Positions 48,215-56,388 of a stretch of DNA of 64,000 bases are shown piece after piece; position 1 is the first letter of the stretch, and each line of letters begins with the position of its first letter. The notes under the pieces are model-generated. The model had not been told where the DNA came from. It did no database searches and worked only from the letters and a program-made list of their open reading frames with translations. The position numbers and the translations under genes were made by a program. Source of the DNA: Curvibacter sp. GWA2_64_110 (GTDB taxonomy: Bacteria > Pseudomonadota > Gammaproteobacteria > Burkholderiales > Burkholderiaceae_C); assembly GCA_001797315.1 (NCBI GenBank), contig MGPC01000031.1:1-64000 (forward strand). Direction: 5' to 3'.

Positions 48215-49435
48215 ATGAACGACCTTGCTGGAAAACACATCGTCCTGGGGCTCACGGGCGGCATCGCCTGCTACAAGGCGGCCGAGCTGTGCCGCGCCCT
48301 GGTCAAGGAAGGCGCCACCGTGCAGGTGGTGATGACCGAGGCCGCCGAGCAGTTCATCACGCCGGTGACGATGCAGGCCCTGAGTAACCGGCCGGTCTAC
48401 GGTTCGCAGTGGGATGCGCGCGAGGCCAACAACATGGCGCACATCAACCTCAGCCGCGAAGCCGATGCCATCCTGATCGCGCCCTGCAGTGCCGATTTCA
48501 TGGCCAAGCTGCTGCATGGCCGGGCCGACGAGCTGCTGAGCCTGATGTGCCTGGCGCGGCCGATGGCCGAAGTGCCGCTGCTGATCGCGCCCGCCATGAA
48601 CCGCGAGATGTGGGCCCACCCGGCGACCCAGCGCAATGTGGCGCAACTCAAGGCCGACGGCGCCCATGTGTTCGATGTCGGCACCGGCGAGCAGGCCTGC
48701 GGTGAAACCGGCGACGGCCGCATGCTGGAGCCGGACGAGTTGCTGGAGGAGGTGATTGCCTTCTTTGCGCCGAAGTCGCTGCTCGGCCAGCGCGTGCTGG
48801 TGACGGCCGGCCCGACCTATGAAGCCATCGACCCGGTGCGCGGTGTCACCAACCTGTCCAGCGGCAAGATGGGTTTTGCCATTGCGCGCGCGGCGCGCGA
48901 AGCCGGTGCCGAGGTCACGCTGGTGGCCGGGCCGGTGCACCTGGCCACGCCGCGCGGCGTCCGGCGCATCGATGTGAAATCAGCACAAAATATGCAGAAG
49001 GCCGTGATGGATCATGCGCCGGACGCTACTGTTTTTATAGCAACTGCGGCAGTGGCGGACTGGCGTCCGGCCAGTGCGGCCGAGCAGAAGATCAAGAAGG
49101 ACGGCTCCGGCCAGCCGCCCGCGCTGGCCTTTGTCGAAAACCCCGACATCCTGGCCGCGGTGGCGCAGGGCGAACGTGCCAAGAGCGGGGCGCTGTACTG
49201 CGTCGGTTTCGCCGCCGAGAGCCACGACCTGCTGGCCAACGCCCAGGCCAAGCGCGCGCGCAAGGGTGTGCCGCTGCTGGTGGGCAACATCGGTCCGGCC
49301 ACCTTCGGCCAGGACGACAATGCCCTGCTGCTGGTCGATGCCCAGGGTGCGACCGAACTGCCGCGCGCCAGCAAACTCACACTGGCACGCCAGTTGGTGG
49401 CCGAGATTGCGCGCCGTCTGGGCCAGGCGGCCTGA
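48215..49435 (+). CDS. coaBC: Bifunctional phosphopantothenoylcysteine decarboxylase/phosphopantothenate-cysteine ligase
   Basis: Two consecutive steps of coenzyme A synthesis. The CoaC half is an FMN protein with GLTGGIACYKAAELC, active His in NMAHINLS, and PAMNREMW; the Cys loop is ACGETGDGRM. The CoaB half begins VTAGPTYEAIDPVRGVTNLSSGKMG, with Lys in EQKIKKDG. Total 406 residues, normal. ATG 48215 is set by homology although its GGAG lies only 2 bases upstream. The stretch 48998-49043 has AT-rich sequence (CTACTGTTTTTATAGCAACTG) like the dispersed repeat end, yet the protein VFIATAAVADWRP is conserved. Divergent from pyrG, followed by dut. Confidence 0.96.
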   Translation: MNDLAGKHIVLGLTGGIACYKAAELCRALVKEGATVQVVMTEAAEQFITPVTMQALSNRPVYGSQWDAREANNMAHINLSREADAILIAPCSADFMAKLLHGRADELLSLMCLARPMAEVPLLIAPAMNREMWAHPATQRNVAQLKADGAHVFDVGTGEQACGETGDGRMLEPDELLEEVIAFFAPKSLLGQRVLVTAGPTYEAIDPVRGVTNLSSGKMGFAIARAAREAGAEVTLVAGPVHLATPRGVRRIDVKSAQNMQKAVMDHAPDATVFIATAAVADWRPASAAEQKIKKDGSGQPPALAFVENPDILAAVAQGERAKSGALYCVGFAAESHDLLANAQAKRARKGVPLLVGNIGPATFGQDDNALLLVDAQGATELPRASKLTLARQLVAEIARRLGQAA

Positions 49436-49462
49436 TTCAAGATTCCCCTTATTCCCAAGCTC

Positions 49463-49912
49463 ATGAAACTCGACGTCAAGATTCTCGATCCGCGCCTGGC
49501 GGATCAATTGCCCACCTATGCCACCCCCGGCAGCGCCGGCCTGGACCTGCGCGCCTGCCTGGACGAGCCGCTGATGCTCTTGCCCAATGCCTGGCAACTG
49601 GTGCCCACCGGCATGGCCATCCATCTGGCGGACCCTGGCTATGCGGCGCTGATCCTGCCGCGCTCCGGCTTGGGCCACAAGCACGGCATCGTGCTGGGCA
49701 ATCTGGTCGGCCTGATCGACAGCGACTACCAGGGCCAGCTGATGGTGAGCGCCTGGAACCGCAGCGACGTCGCCTTCACCATCGAGCCGATGGAGCGCAT
49801 CGCGCAGCTGGTCATCGTGCCGGTGGTGCAGGCGCAGTTCAACGTGGTGAACGAATTCGCCGCCGCCACCGAGCGCGGCGCCGGTGGCTACGGTTCGACG
49901 GGGGAGAGTTAA
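49463..49912 (+). CDS. dut: dUTP pyrophosphatase
   Basis: Hydrolyses dUTP to dUMP and pyrophosphate, keeping uracil out of DNA and feeding thymidylate synthesis. The 149-residue trimeric enzyme shows all five motifs: [46 protein letters not shown] and C-terminal [10 protein letters not shown]. The coaBC-dut order is the common one in proteobacteria; the gap is 27 bp. Confidence 0.98.
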   Translation: MKLDVKILDPRLADQLPTYATPGSAGLDLRACLDEPLMLLPNAWQLVPTGMAIHLADPGYAALILPRSGLGHKHGIVLGNLVGLIDSDYQGQLMVSAWNRSDVAFTIEPMERIAQLVIVPVVQAQFNVVNEFAAATERGAGGYGSTGES

Positions 49913-49996
49913 CCCCCTGTTGGGGCTCACTGCGTGTAGCCCCCTCTCCCCCAAGGGGGACAACCCCAGCGGCCCGGCGAAGCCGGTTCCGCGGGG
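49913..49996 (-). repeat. GC-rich intergenic repeat, copy Y (after dut)
   Basis: Reverse-oriented relative of the element at 43873-44021; see that entry for the match count. It carries CCCCCAAGGGGGA and CCGGCGAAGCCGG hairpins and begins right after the dut stop codon. It may also serve as a terminator-like structure between dut and the convergent FKBP gene. Confidence 0.7.
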
Positions 49997-50035
49997 TTTC
50001 CCGCTTTGGGGCATTGGTAGGGAGCCGGATGTGAG

Positions 50036-50569
50036 TTAGTGCAGGTGGTCGCTGCCCGGGCCTTCTTCGTGCAGCGGGGCAATGCGGAAGAAGCCGGTGC
50101 CGGCCGAACCTTGGCCGACTTCCTCTTCTGTCGCCTCACGCACGCCTTCGACCTTGATCGTCAGGCGCAGGGCGATGCCGGCCAGCGGGTGGTTGCCGTC
50201 GAGCACCACGTGCTCGGGGTAGAGCTCGGTCACGGTGTAGAGAACGTCCTTGGGCGCGTCCGGGTTGCAGCCGGGCGGCAGGGCCGAACCTTCGATGGTC
50301 AGGCCCTCTTCCAGTTCGGGCGGAAACAGCTGGCGGGATTCGAGGAACACAAGCTGCTCCTTGTAGTCGCCGAAAGCTTCTTCCGGTTCCAGTTGCAGGG
50401 CGACCGTGGCACCCACGCCGTGGCCTTGCAGGGCCTCTTCGATTTTTTTGAACAGGTCATGCCCCCCGATCAGGAACTCGACCGGTTCGTCGAGCACATC
50501 GAGTTCCTCGCCCAGGGTGTCCTGAAGCTTCCAGGTCAGGGCGACCACACATTGCTGATTGATTTCCAT
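50036..50569 (-). CDS. SlyD-like FKBP-type peptidyl-prolyl isomerase
   Basis: A 177-residue prolyl isomerase/chaperone of the SlyD group: VALTWKLQDTLGEELD at the N-terminus, LIGGHDLFKKIEEALQGHGVG, the insert-in-flap part (EPEEAFGDYKEQLVFLESR), and VDGNHPLAGIALRLTIKV as VLDGNHPLAG. The long His/Cys-rich metal-binding tail of E. coli SlyD is absent; only a short GPGSDHLH end remains, so the nickel role is unlikely. Cytoplasmic; assists folding. Divergent from roxA with 56 bp between starts. Confidence 0.92.
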   Translation of the reverse strand: MEINQQCVVALTWKLQDTLGEELDVLDEPVEFLIGGHDLFKKIEEALQGHGVGATVALQLEPEEAFGDYKEQLVFLESRQLFPPELEEGLTIEGSALPPGCNPDAPKDVLYTVTELYPEHVVLDGNHPLAGIALRLTIKVEGVREATEEEVGQGSAGTGFFRIAPLHEEGPGSDHLH

Positions 50570-50625
50570 AAGGCAGAATTGTCGCAGTTCGGCGTATCGT
50601 TTGCCGACACAGACTGGAAATACCG

Positions 50626-51759
50626 ATGGATGTCACCCAACCCCTGCCCTTGCTGGGAGGCCTGAGCCCCGAAGCCTTCATGAAGCGTTACTGGCACAAG
50701 AAACCGCTGCTGGTGCGTCAGGCCATTCCCGGTTTCAAGCCCTTGCTGGCGCGCGCGGCGCTGTTCGAGCTGGCAGCGCAGGATGGTGTTGAATCCCGCT
50801 TGGTTGCCTTGGAGCGCAAGCGTGGCAAGCAGGCTTGGCGCCTGCGCCACGGGCCCTTCGCACGCCGCGACCTGCCAGCACTCAAGACCCCGGATTGGAC
50901 GTTGCTGGTGCAAGGCGTTGACCTGCATGTCGATGCTGCGCACGCGCTGATGAACCAGTTCCGCTTCGTGCCGGATGCACGGCTGGACGACCTGATGATC
51001 AGCTACGCCACCGAAGGCGGTGGCGTCGGGCCGCACTATGACAGCTACGACGTGTTCCTGCTGCAGGCGCAGGGGCGCCGACGCTGGCGTATCGGCCGGC
51101 GCTACGACACGACGTTGCGCGACGATGTGCCGGTCAAGATACTGGCCAATTTCGTGCCGGAGCAGGAGTTCGTGCTGGAGCCCGGCGACATGCTGTATCT
51201 GCCGCACCGTTATGCGCATGACGGGATCGCGGAGGGCGGCGAGTGCATGACCTACTCCGTCGGCTTCCGCTCGCCGGCGAGTGGCGAACTGGCGCAGGAG
51301 CTGCTGCAGCGCCTGGCCGAGGATGCGGCTGAGGAGGGTGGCGACGAACGCTACCACGACCCCATGCAGGCGGCCGTCAAGAGCCCCGGGGCGATTCCTG
51401 CGGCCTTGCAGGACTTTGCGCGCGAGGCCTTGCAGGCTGCGCTCAAGGATCCACAGGCGCTGGCGCGCGCGCTGGGCGAGCACCTGAGCGAACCGAAGTC
51501 CAGCGTCTGGTTCGAGCCGGGCGAGGCCGGTACCCTGGAGGCAGGTGTGGTGCTGGACCGGCGCACGCGCATGATGTACGACGACCGTCACATCTTCATC
51601 AACGGCGAGAGCTACCGGGGCGGGGGACGCGATGCGACGCTGATGCGCCGGCTGGCCGACCAGCGCCGGCTGGAAGCGAAGGAACTGGCACGGGCCAGCG
51701 AGGCGGCGCGGGAACTGCTGCAGTCCTGGTGCGAAACGGGGTGGGCTCATGGGCTCTGA
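50626..51759 (+). CDS. roxA: Ribosomal oxygenase RoxA (50S L16 arginine hydroxylase, YcfD)
   Basis: A JmjC-type Fe(II)/2-oxoglutarate oxygenase that hydroxylates an arginine of ribosomal protein L16. The 377-residue protein has YWHKKPLLVRQA, the metal triad HYDSYD (HxD) in GGGVGPHYDSYDVFLLQ and the distal His in YLPHRYAHDG, plus the winged-helix-like C-terminal domain of the YcfD/MINA53 group. Length fits. It overlaps the following unknown gene by 11 bp, so both are translated from one message. Confidence 0.92.
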   Translation: MDVTQPLPLLGGLSPEAFMKRYWHKKPLLVRQAIPGFKPLLARAALFELAAQDGVESRLVALERKRGKQAWRLRHGPFARRDLPALKTPDWTLLVQGVDLHVDAAHALMNQFRFVPDARLDDLMISYATEGGGVGPHYDSYDVFLLQAQGRRRWRIGRRYDTTLRDDVPVKILANFVPEQEFVLEPGDMLYLPHRYAHDGIAEGGECMTYSVGFRSPASGELAQELLQRLAEDAAEEGGDERYHDPMQAAVKSPGAIPAALQDFAREALQAALKDPQALARALGEHLSEPKSSVWFEPGEAGTLEAGVVLDRRTRMMYDDRHIFINGESYRGGGRDATLMRRLADQRRLEAKELARASEAARELLQSWCETGWAHGL

Positions 51760-52261
51760 TGCCAGCCAGGGTGTGCCGGGGGCCTTGCCCACGGGCCGCT
51801 TGGCCGGGCGCGAGGCTTTTGCGCAAACCGTGCGCGATGCCCTGGCCTGTGCGGCCCGTGAGGGCTGGCGCGAGATCATCCTCAGCGATCCGACCTTCGC
51901 CGACTGGCCGCTGTACGAGCGGGCCGTGGTGGAGTCATTGCAGGCGTGGGCGCGCAGCGGCCGTCACCTGCTCATGCTGGCTACCCGCTTCGACGAGGTG
52001 CAGCGCCATCAGCCCCGCTTCGTTGCCTGGCGGCAGGCCTGGGATCACATCATCGAATGCCGCCAGTGCCGAGATGCGGATCCGCTGGATTTCCCGAGTG
52101 CGCTCTGGAGTCCGGCCTGGGTGATGCAGCGGCATGACCTGGTGCGCAGTGTTTTTGTTTGCGATACCGATGCAGCTCGGCGTCTGGCGCTGCGCCAGAC
52201 ACTGGAGGAGTGGCGGCGCAGCGGTTCACCGGGTTTCCCGGCCTCGACCTTGGGGCTTTAG
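51749..52261 (+). CDS. Conserved-looking protein of unknown function, overlapping roxA
   Basis: A 170-residue soluble protein that I do not recognise. It has GREAFAQTVRDALACAAREGWREIILSDPTFADWPLYERAVVESLQAW near the N-terminus, then HLLMLATRFDEVQRHQPRFVAWRQAW and a C(x)QC pair (ECRQC). The alternation of helices with short strands resembles a domain that binds a partner or nucleotide rather than a membrane protein. Its start overlaps roxA by 11 bp. That tight coupling suggests a shared role, perhaps in ribosome modification; this is inference only. Confidence 0.75.
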   Translation: MGSDASQGVPGALPTGRLAGREAFAQTVRDALACAAREGWREIILSDPTFADWPLYERAVVESLQAWARSGRHLLMLATRFDEVQRHQPRFVAWRQAWDHIIECRQCRDADPLDFPSALWSPAWVMQRHDLVRSVFVCDTDAARRLALRQTLEEWRRSGSPGFPASTLGL

Positions 52262-52262
52262 G

Positions 52263-52306
52263 GCCTGTTCATGCTAATTGCTCTTCAGAAACTGGTATGA
52301 ACAGGC
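52263..52306. other. Stem-loop with 10-bp perfect stem
   Basis: GCCTGTTCAT (52263-52272) pairs exactly with ATGAACAGGC (52297-52306), loop 24 bases, starting right after the stop codon of the preceding gene. No T-run follows. It could end or protect the roxA message, or be a small dispersed element. Confidence 0.5.
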
Positions 52307-52357
52307 TCTAGCAGAGGGATTTCACGTAAGGGATTCTCAGGATGGTAATTTCCCTCA

Positions 52358-52363
52358 TATAAT
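52358..52363 (+). promoter_or_regulatory. -10 box TATAAT of the small lipoprotein gene
   Basis: A perfect TATAAT lies about 100 bases before the lipoprotein start, in an AT-rich stretch. No convincing -35 is seen 17 bp upstream. Implies an untranslated leader of about 95 bases. Confidence 0.45.
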
Positions 52364-52465
52364 TCGCGGCTGAGTGAAATGAGCTCGAGCCGTTTCACTC
52401 GGTCGATGCAGTTTGCTGCATTGGCAATTTCCGGAAATTGTTTTTTAACCAACTAGGTAATCAAA

Positions 52466-52684
52466 ATGAACAAATCCCTCGTTCTGGCAGCTGTGATCGC
52501 TGCCGCCGCTCTGGCTGCTTGTGGCAAAAAAGAAGAGCCGGCTCCTGCCGCTGCTCCCGCTCCGGCTGCTGCCCCGGCTCCGGCTGCTGCTCCCGCTGCC
52601 GCTCCGGCTGCTGACGCTGCTGCTCCGGCCGCCGCTCCGGCTGCTGCCCCGGCTGCTCCCGCTGCCGAACCCGAGAAGAAGTAA
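52466..52684 (+). CDS. Small Ala/Pro-rich lipoprotein
   Basis: A 72-residue protein. The signal MNKSLVLAAVIAAAALAAC ends in a lipobox (LAAC), so the Cys at residue 19 is lipidated. The mature part is KKEEP followed by about 40 residues of almost only Ala and Pro in (A)nP repeats, ending EPEKK. Such chains form stiff polyproline-like spacers; it may span periplasm or peptidoglycan. It has its own promoter-like TATAAT and a strong terminator, hence is probably a highly expressed single gene. AGGTAA lies before the ATG. Exact role unknown. Confidence 0.8.
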   Translation: MNKSLVLAAVIAAAALAACGKKEEPAPAAAPAPAAAPAPAAAPAAAPAADAAAPAAAPAAAPAAPAAEPEKK

Positions 52685-52698
52685 TTCTTCCGCGCAAG

Positions 52699-52731
52699 CA
52701 AAAAAAGCCACTCGCAAGGGTGGCTTTTTTT
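52699..52731. terminator. Strong intrinsic terminator, probably bidirectional
   Basis: AAAAAAGCCAC pairs with GTGGCTTTTTT around TCGCAAGG, giving a stem flanked by A- and T-runs, 15 bases after the lipoprotein stop. It serves the lipoprotein gene and, by symmetry, can stop leftward transcripts of bamC. Confidence 0.9.
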
Positions 52732-52779
52732 ATGCCTGCTGCGCCTGCGAGTCACAGGCGCAGCAGCTTGGTTTACGGT

Positions 52780-53868
52780 TTATTTGAGGTCGTCGGCGAT
52801 TACCTTGACAATGCGCTGGGCATTCTCCGAGGGTTCGGGGGTACCGCTGGCATTCAGCACCGAGACGGTGGTGGTGGCACCTTCGCTTTGCAGGGTAATG
52901 CGGTATTTCTGCGGGGCCTTGTCCTTGGGCTTGCTACTGAACAGGTTGCTGAAGAAACCGGGCTCGCTCTTGTCGGCATTCGGTTCGACATAACGCACGA
53001 AGTAGGTACCTTGGCTGCGGTCGCGGTCTTCCACGGTGAAGCCGGTGCGGTCCAGCGTCAGGCCGACCCGGCGCCAGGCCCGGTCGAAGCCTTCATCGAT
53101 CTGCACCACCGGCTGGCCGTTGACGGTCGCCATGCGGGAGGTGAATCTGGGTGCATCGGCTGCCACCAGGGCCTTGGACTGCTCCTGGCTGACACCGAGC
53201 CTGACCATCAGGCGGCGCAGGAATTCAGTTTCGAGTTCCGGGTCGGCCGGGCGCGGCTGCCAGCGGGTGTCGTCGCTCCGTTCCTGCGTGAAGGTCTCCA
53301 CCATGCCGCGATGGCTGATGTAGATTTCGGTGCCGCCGGCCGAATTGCGCTCCAGGCGGGTGCGGAACTTGTCGCGCTCGCCGGTGGAATACAGCGAGTC
53401 CAGGAACTTGCCCAGCGCGTTGCGCAGGAAGTCGTCCGGTATCTTGGCCCGGTTTTCGGCCCAGTCGGTTTCCATGATGCCCAGATCCTTCTGATCCATG
53501 GTGAGCAGGAAGCCGCTGTTTTGCCAGAAGTCCTTGACTTCATCCCAGAGTTTTTCAGGCGGACGGTTCACCACCAGCCAGCGCTGGCTGCCGCTACGCT
53601 CAATACGGACGTCGCCGATGGCGATCGGGGCGGTGGTGGCGCTTGCCTGACTGGTTTGCCCTGCCTGGTAGCCTGAGGCCGTGACGGCGACACCCGGCAC
53701 CACATACCGGGTGTCGCGCGACAACTGGCTCAGGTCGGGTGGCACTTCGAGAGTGGGGGCTCTGGTCTTGCTGGCAGTTTTGTAGTCCACCTTGTCGCTT
53801 TCCAAGGTCGAGCAGGCCGTCAGCGCCAGGGACAGACCCACCAGCGCCAGTTTGGAAGAATGATTCAC
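52780..53868 (-). CDS. bamC: Outer-membrane assembly lipoprotein BamC
   Basis: Accessory lipoprotein of the BAM complex that inserts beta-barrels into the outer membrane. A 362-residue protein: signal peptide and lipobox LALTACST, the unstructured N-terminal segment (DKVDYKTASKTRAPTLEVPPDLSQL), then two helix-grip domains. PPDLSQLSRDTRY is the conserved BamD-binding part. The likely start is GTG 53868, with GAGG 7 bases upstream; a longer frame overlaps dapA and lacks a signal peptide. It follows dapA by 29 bp, as in E. coli where dapA-nlpB are an operon. Confidence 0.92.
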   Translation of the reverse strand: MNHSSKLALVGLSLALTACSTLESDKVDYKTASKTRAPTLEVPPDLSQLSRDTRYVVPGVAVTASGYQAGQTSQASATTAPIAIGDVRIERSGSQRWLVVNRPPEKLWDEVKDFWQNSGFLLTMDQKDLGIMETDWAENRAKIPDDFLRNALGKFLDSLYSTGERDKFRTRLERNSAGGTEIYISHRGMVETFTQERSDDTRWQPRPADPELETEFLRRLMVRLGVSQEQSKALVAADAPRFTSRMATVNGQPVVQIDEGFDRAWRRVGLTLDRTGFTVEDRDRSQGTYFVRYVEPNADKSEPGFFSNLFSSKPKDKAPQKYRITLQSEGATTTVSVLNASGTPEPSENAQRIVKVIADDLK

Positions 53869-53897
53869 CAGATAGTCCTCAGGGGTCAGGGGTTGAG

Positions 53898-54794
53898 TCA
53901 AAGCAGGCCGCTGGCGCGCAGGGCGCCTTCGACCACAGCCCGGTTGGGTTCGGTCAGCGGTGTCATGGGCAGGCGCAGGGTGCCGCCGCACAGGCCCATG
54001 CGCTGCATGGCCCATTTCACGGGGATCGGGTTCGGTTCGACAAACAGCTGCTTGTGCACCGGCATCAGCTTGAACTGGATTTCCATGGCGCGCTTGACAT
54101 CGCCGGCCATGGCGGCAACGCACAGTTCGTGCATCAGGCGCGGCGCCACATTGGCCGTCACGCTGATGTTGCCGTGGCCGCCGCACAGCATCAGGGCCAC
54201 GGCGGTCGGGTCGTCGCCGGAATAGATGGAGAAGCCCTTGGGCGCTTCGCGGATCAGCCACTGGGCGCGCTCGATGTTGCCGGTGGCCTCCTTGATGGCG
54301 ACGATGCCCGGCACCTGGGCCAGGCGCAGCACGGTGTCGTGCGCCATATCGGCCACGCTGCGGCCCGGCACGTTGTACAGCACCATGGGCAGGTCGCCGA
54401 CGGCTTCAGCGATGGCCTTGAAATGCTGGTACTGACCTTCCTGCGTCGGCTTGTTGTAGTAAGGCACGACCTGCAGCTGGCAGTCGGCGCCGACCTTCTT
54501 CGCAAAGCGGGCCAGTTCGATGGCCTCGGCAGTGGAGTTGGCGCCGCAGCCGGCCATGATCGGCACCCGGCCCTTGGCCTGCTCCACCGAGACGCGGATG
54601 ATTTCGCAGTGTTCGTCCACATTGACCGTGGGCGATTCGCCGGTGGTGCCGACCACGCCGATGCAGTCGGTGCCTTCGGCAATGTGCCAGTCAATCAGCT
54701 TTCGCAAGGTGGGGTAGTCGACGCTACCGTCCTCGTGCAAAGGGGTGACGAGGGCCACGATGCTGCCAGTGATTGGGCTGAAGGAGGAGGTCAT
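53898..54794 (-). CDS. dapA: 4-hydroxy-tetrahydrodipicolinate synthase
   Basis: First committed step of lysine and diaminopimelate synthesis: pyruvate plus aspartate semialdehyde. The 298-residue TIM barrel has [35 protein letters not shown], the Tyr in LYNVPGRS, and the Schiff-base Lys in VAIKEATGN. Length normal. ATG 54794 is set by conservation. Operon with bamC downstream. Confidence 0.98.
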   Translation of the reverse strand: MTSSFSPITGSIVALVTPLHEDGSVDYPTLRKLIDWHIAEGTDCIGVVGTTGESPTVNVDEHCEIIRVSVEQAKGRVPIMAGCGANSTAEAIELARFAKKVGADCQLQVVPYYNKPTQEGQYQHFKAIAEAVGDLPMVLYNVPGRSVADMAHDTVLRLAQVPGIVAIKEATGNIERAQWLIREAPKGFSIYSGDDPTAVALMLCGGHGNISVTANVAPRLMHELCVAAMAGDVKRAMEIQFKLMPVHKQLFVEPNPIPVKWAMQRMGLCGGTLRLPMTPLTEPNRAVVEGALRASGLL

Positions 54795-54834
54795 GTCCGC
54801 AAAGAAGAGTATTTTGGGTAAATGAGCATTTTAA

Positions 54835-55410
54835 CTAGAGCATGTAACGTGCCAGCGCTTTATCCGTGGACAGCGGGGTGTCCTGTCTCACCGCCGCGAT
54901 CCGTTGCACAAAGCGTGCGGGCTGGGCGATGAAGCCGTCCTCGTAGGCCACCACGCGCAGGTCGGCAAATTCGCGCAGCAGTTCACCGGGCTGCAGCAGG
55001 AAATCCGGCCGCGAAGGTTTGCCCACGGTTTCATTGCCGAGCGTAAAAGTTTCGTAAAGCAGCACGCCGCCGGGCGCCAGGCTCTGGCGGATCACGGGCA
55101 GCAGGGCGCGCCACAGGTAGTTGGTCACCACCACGGCGTCGAATTGCCGCGGCTGGCCGTCCTGCATCAGCGGCCAGGGGCCGTTCTCGATGTCGGCCTG
55201 CAGCGCCTCGCCCAGCAGCGCCACGGCGGCGATGGCCTCGGGCGAGCGGTCCACGCCGGTGACCGGGTGGCCGCGGGCGGCGAACCACTTCATGTGGCGG
55301 CCGTGGCCGCAGGCAACATCGAGCACCGTGCCGCCGGGGCGCACCAGGTGCGACCAGCGCTGCACCCAGGCCGAAGGCGCTTCGTTGCCGTGCAGGGGCG
55401 TGCCGCTCAT
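54835..55410 (-). CDS. Class I SAM-dependent methyltransferase (TehB-like)
   Basis: A 191-residue methyltransferase-fold protein: the SAM loop is VLDVACGHGRHMKWFAARGHPVTGVDRS, then DADIENGPWP and DAVVVTNYLWRALLPVIRQSLAPGGVLLYETF. This resembles TehB and related small methyltransferases; the acceptor is unknown. Its ATG overlaps the stop codon of the upstream short-chain dehydrogenase (ATGA), so the two are translationally coupled. Confidence 0.88.
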   Translation of the reverse strand: MSGTPLHGNEAPSAWVQRWSHLVRPGGTVLDVACGHGRHMKWFAARGHPVTGVDRSPEAIAAVALLGEALQADIENGPWPLMQDGQPRQFDAVVVTNYLWRALLPVIRQSLAPGGVLLYETFTLGNETVGKPSRPDFLLQPGELLREFADLRVVAYEDGFIAQPARFVQRIAAVRQDTPLSTDKALARYML

Positions 55411-56219
55411 CGCGGCTTGACCTCGTCCTTGAGGGCCGCCAGTGCCATGTTTTCCACCGCGCCCGGGGCCAGCAGCTTGAGGTAGCGGCCGAGTTTGCCT
55501 TTGGTGGTCATGACCACCTCGCGCTGGCGACGTGTCATGCCGTCCCGGATCAGGCGCGCGCATTCCTCCACCGGCATGGCATCGTCTTCCTTCAGGCCGC
55601 TGGCACCGGCGGCTTGGCCAGCGGCGTTGTAGCCGCGGTAGCGGATCTGCGTCGCCACCACGCCGGGGTAGGCGGTGGTGACACTGACGCCGGCCCCCTT
55701 GAGCTCGGCGCGCAGCGCTTCAAAAAAGCCGGTCATGGCGAACTTGCTGGCGCTGTAGGCGGTACGGCCCGGCACGCCCACCAGCCCGGCGAGGGACGAT
55801 ACGGCCACCACCTGGCCGCGGCTGGCCTTCAGGTGCGGCAGGGCGGCATGGGTGCACCAGACGCTGCCCCACAGGTTCACGCGCATCAGGTTCTCGTACC
55901 AGCCCAGGTCGTCAGCTTGCACGTCCTCGAACAGGGCCTGGGCCGAGACGCCGGCGTTGTTGACCAGCGCATCAAGGCGGCCGAACTGCGCCACGCTGCG
56001 CGCGATCAGGTCGCGGCACTGCGCCGGGTCGCTGACATCGGTCGGCACCACCAGCACGTCGCTGCCCATCGGTCGGCATTGCTCGGCCACCTCTTGCAGC
56101 AGGTCCTGGTTGCGTGCGGCCAGCACCAGCGCCGCCTCCTGGCGATGCTGCTGTGCCAGCTGGCGCGCCAGTTCGGCGCCGATACCGTCCGAAGCTCCCG
56201 TGATCACTATTGTTTTCAT
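55407..56219 (-). CDS. Short-chain dehydrogenase/reductase family oxidoreductase
   Basis: A 270-residue classical SDR: cofactor motif TGASDGIGAEL, NNAG, active-site VSSLAGLVGVPGRTAYSASKFAM (Ser, Tyr, Lys). Acts on an unknown alcohol or ketone with NAD(P). The C-terminal 40 residues (RQREVVMTTKGKLGRYLKLLAPGAVENMA) resemble the membrane-associating tail of DhrsB-type SDRs. Coupled to the methyltransferase gene by a 4-bp overlap. Confidence 0.92.
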   Translation of the reverse strand: MKTIVITGASDGIGAELARQLAQQHRQEAALVLAARNQDLLQEVAEQCRPMGSDVLVVPTDVSDPAQCRDLIARSVAQFGRLDALVNNAGVSAQALFEDVQADDLGWYENLMRVNLWGSVWCTHAALPHLKASRGQVVAVSSLAGLVGVPGRTAYSASKFAMTGFFEALRAELKGAGVSVTTAYPGVVATQIRYRGYNAAGQAAGASGLKEDDAMPVEECARLIRDGMTRRQREVVMTTKGKLGRYLKLLAPGAVENMALAALKDEVKPR

Positions 56220-56262
56220 AGCATGTGGCGCCCGTTTTATAAGGGCTGGAGGTCAGAAATAT

Positions 56263-56388
56263 TCAAAAACAGGCCCAGATCTCATTGGCCAGCGTGACCA
56301 GAAAATCCGGCCGGGTGTAAAACGAGAACACGGCCAGCAGTACCAGCACTGCAGCGCCGTAGGCCAGCCATTTTGTCCAGGCCTTCAT
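56263..56388 (-). CDS. 41-residue single-helix membrane microprotein, coupled to MFS gene
   Basis: MKAWTKWLAYGAAVLVLLAV opens a 41-residue protein with one membrane helix (about residues 7-24), then FYTRPDFLVTLANEIWACF. Its ATG shares the sequence ATGA with the stop codon of the MFS gene just upstream, the sign of translational coupling. I do not recognise a family. Likely an inner-membrane partner or modulator of the transporter. Short, so moderate confidence that it is translated. Confidence 0.6.
   Translation of the reverse strand: MKAWTKWLAYGAAVLVLLAVFSFYTRPDFLVTLANEIWACF

Noticed and set aside
52521-52787. Leu/Arg-rich frames overlapping the Ala/Pro lipoprotein gene
   Set aside because: They are frame-shifted readings of the GCT/CCG repeat; the lipobox frame alone has a signal peptide and fits between promoter and terminator.
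53869-54261. Longer BamC start inside dapA
   Set aside because: It would place about 130 residues of non-BamC sequence before the lipoprotein signal and overlap dapA; GTG 53868 with a good ribosome-binding site fits better.
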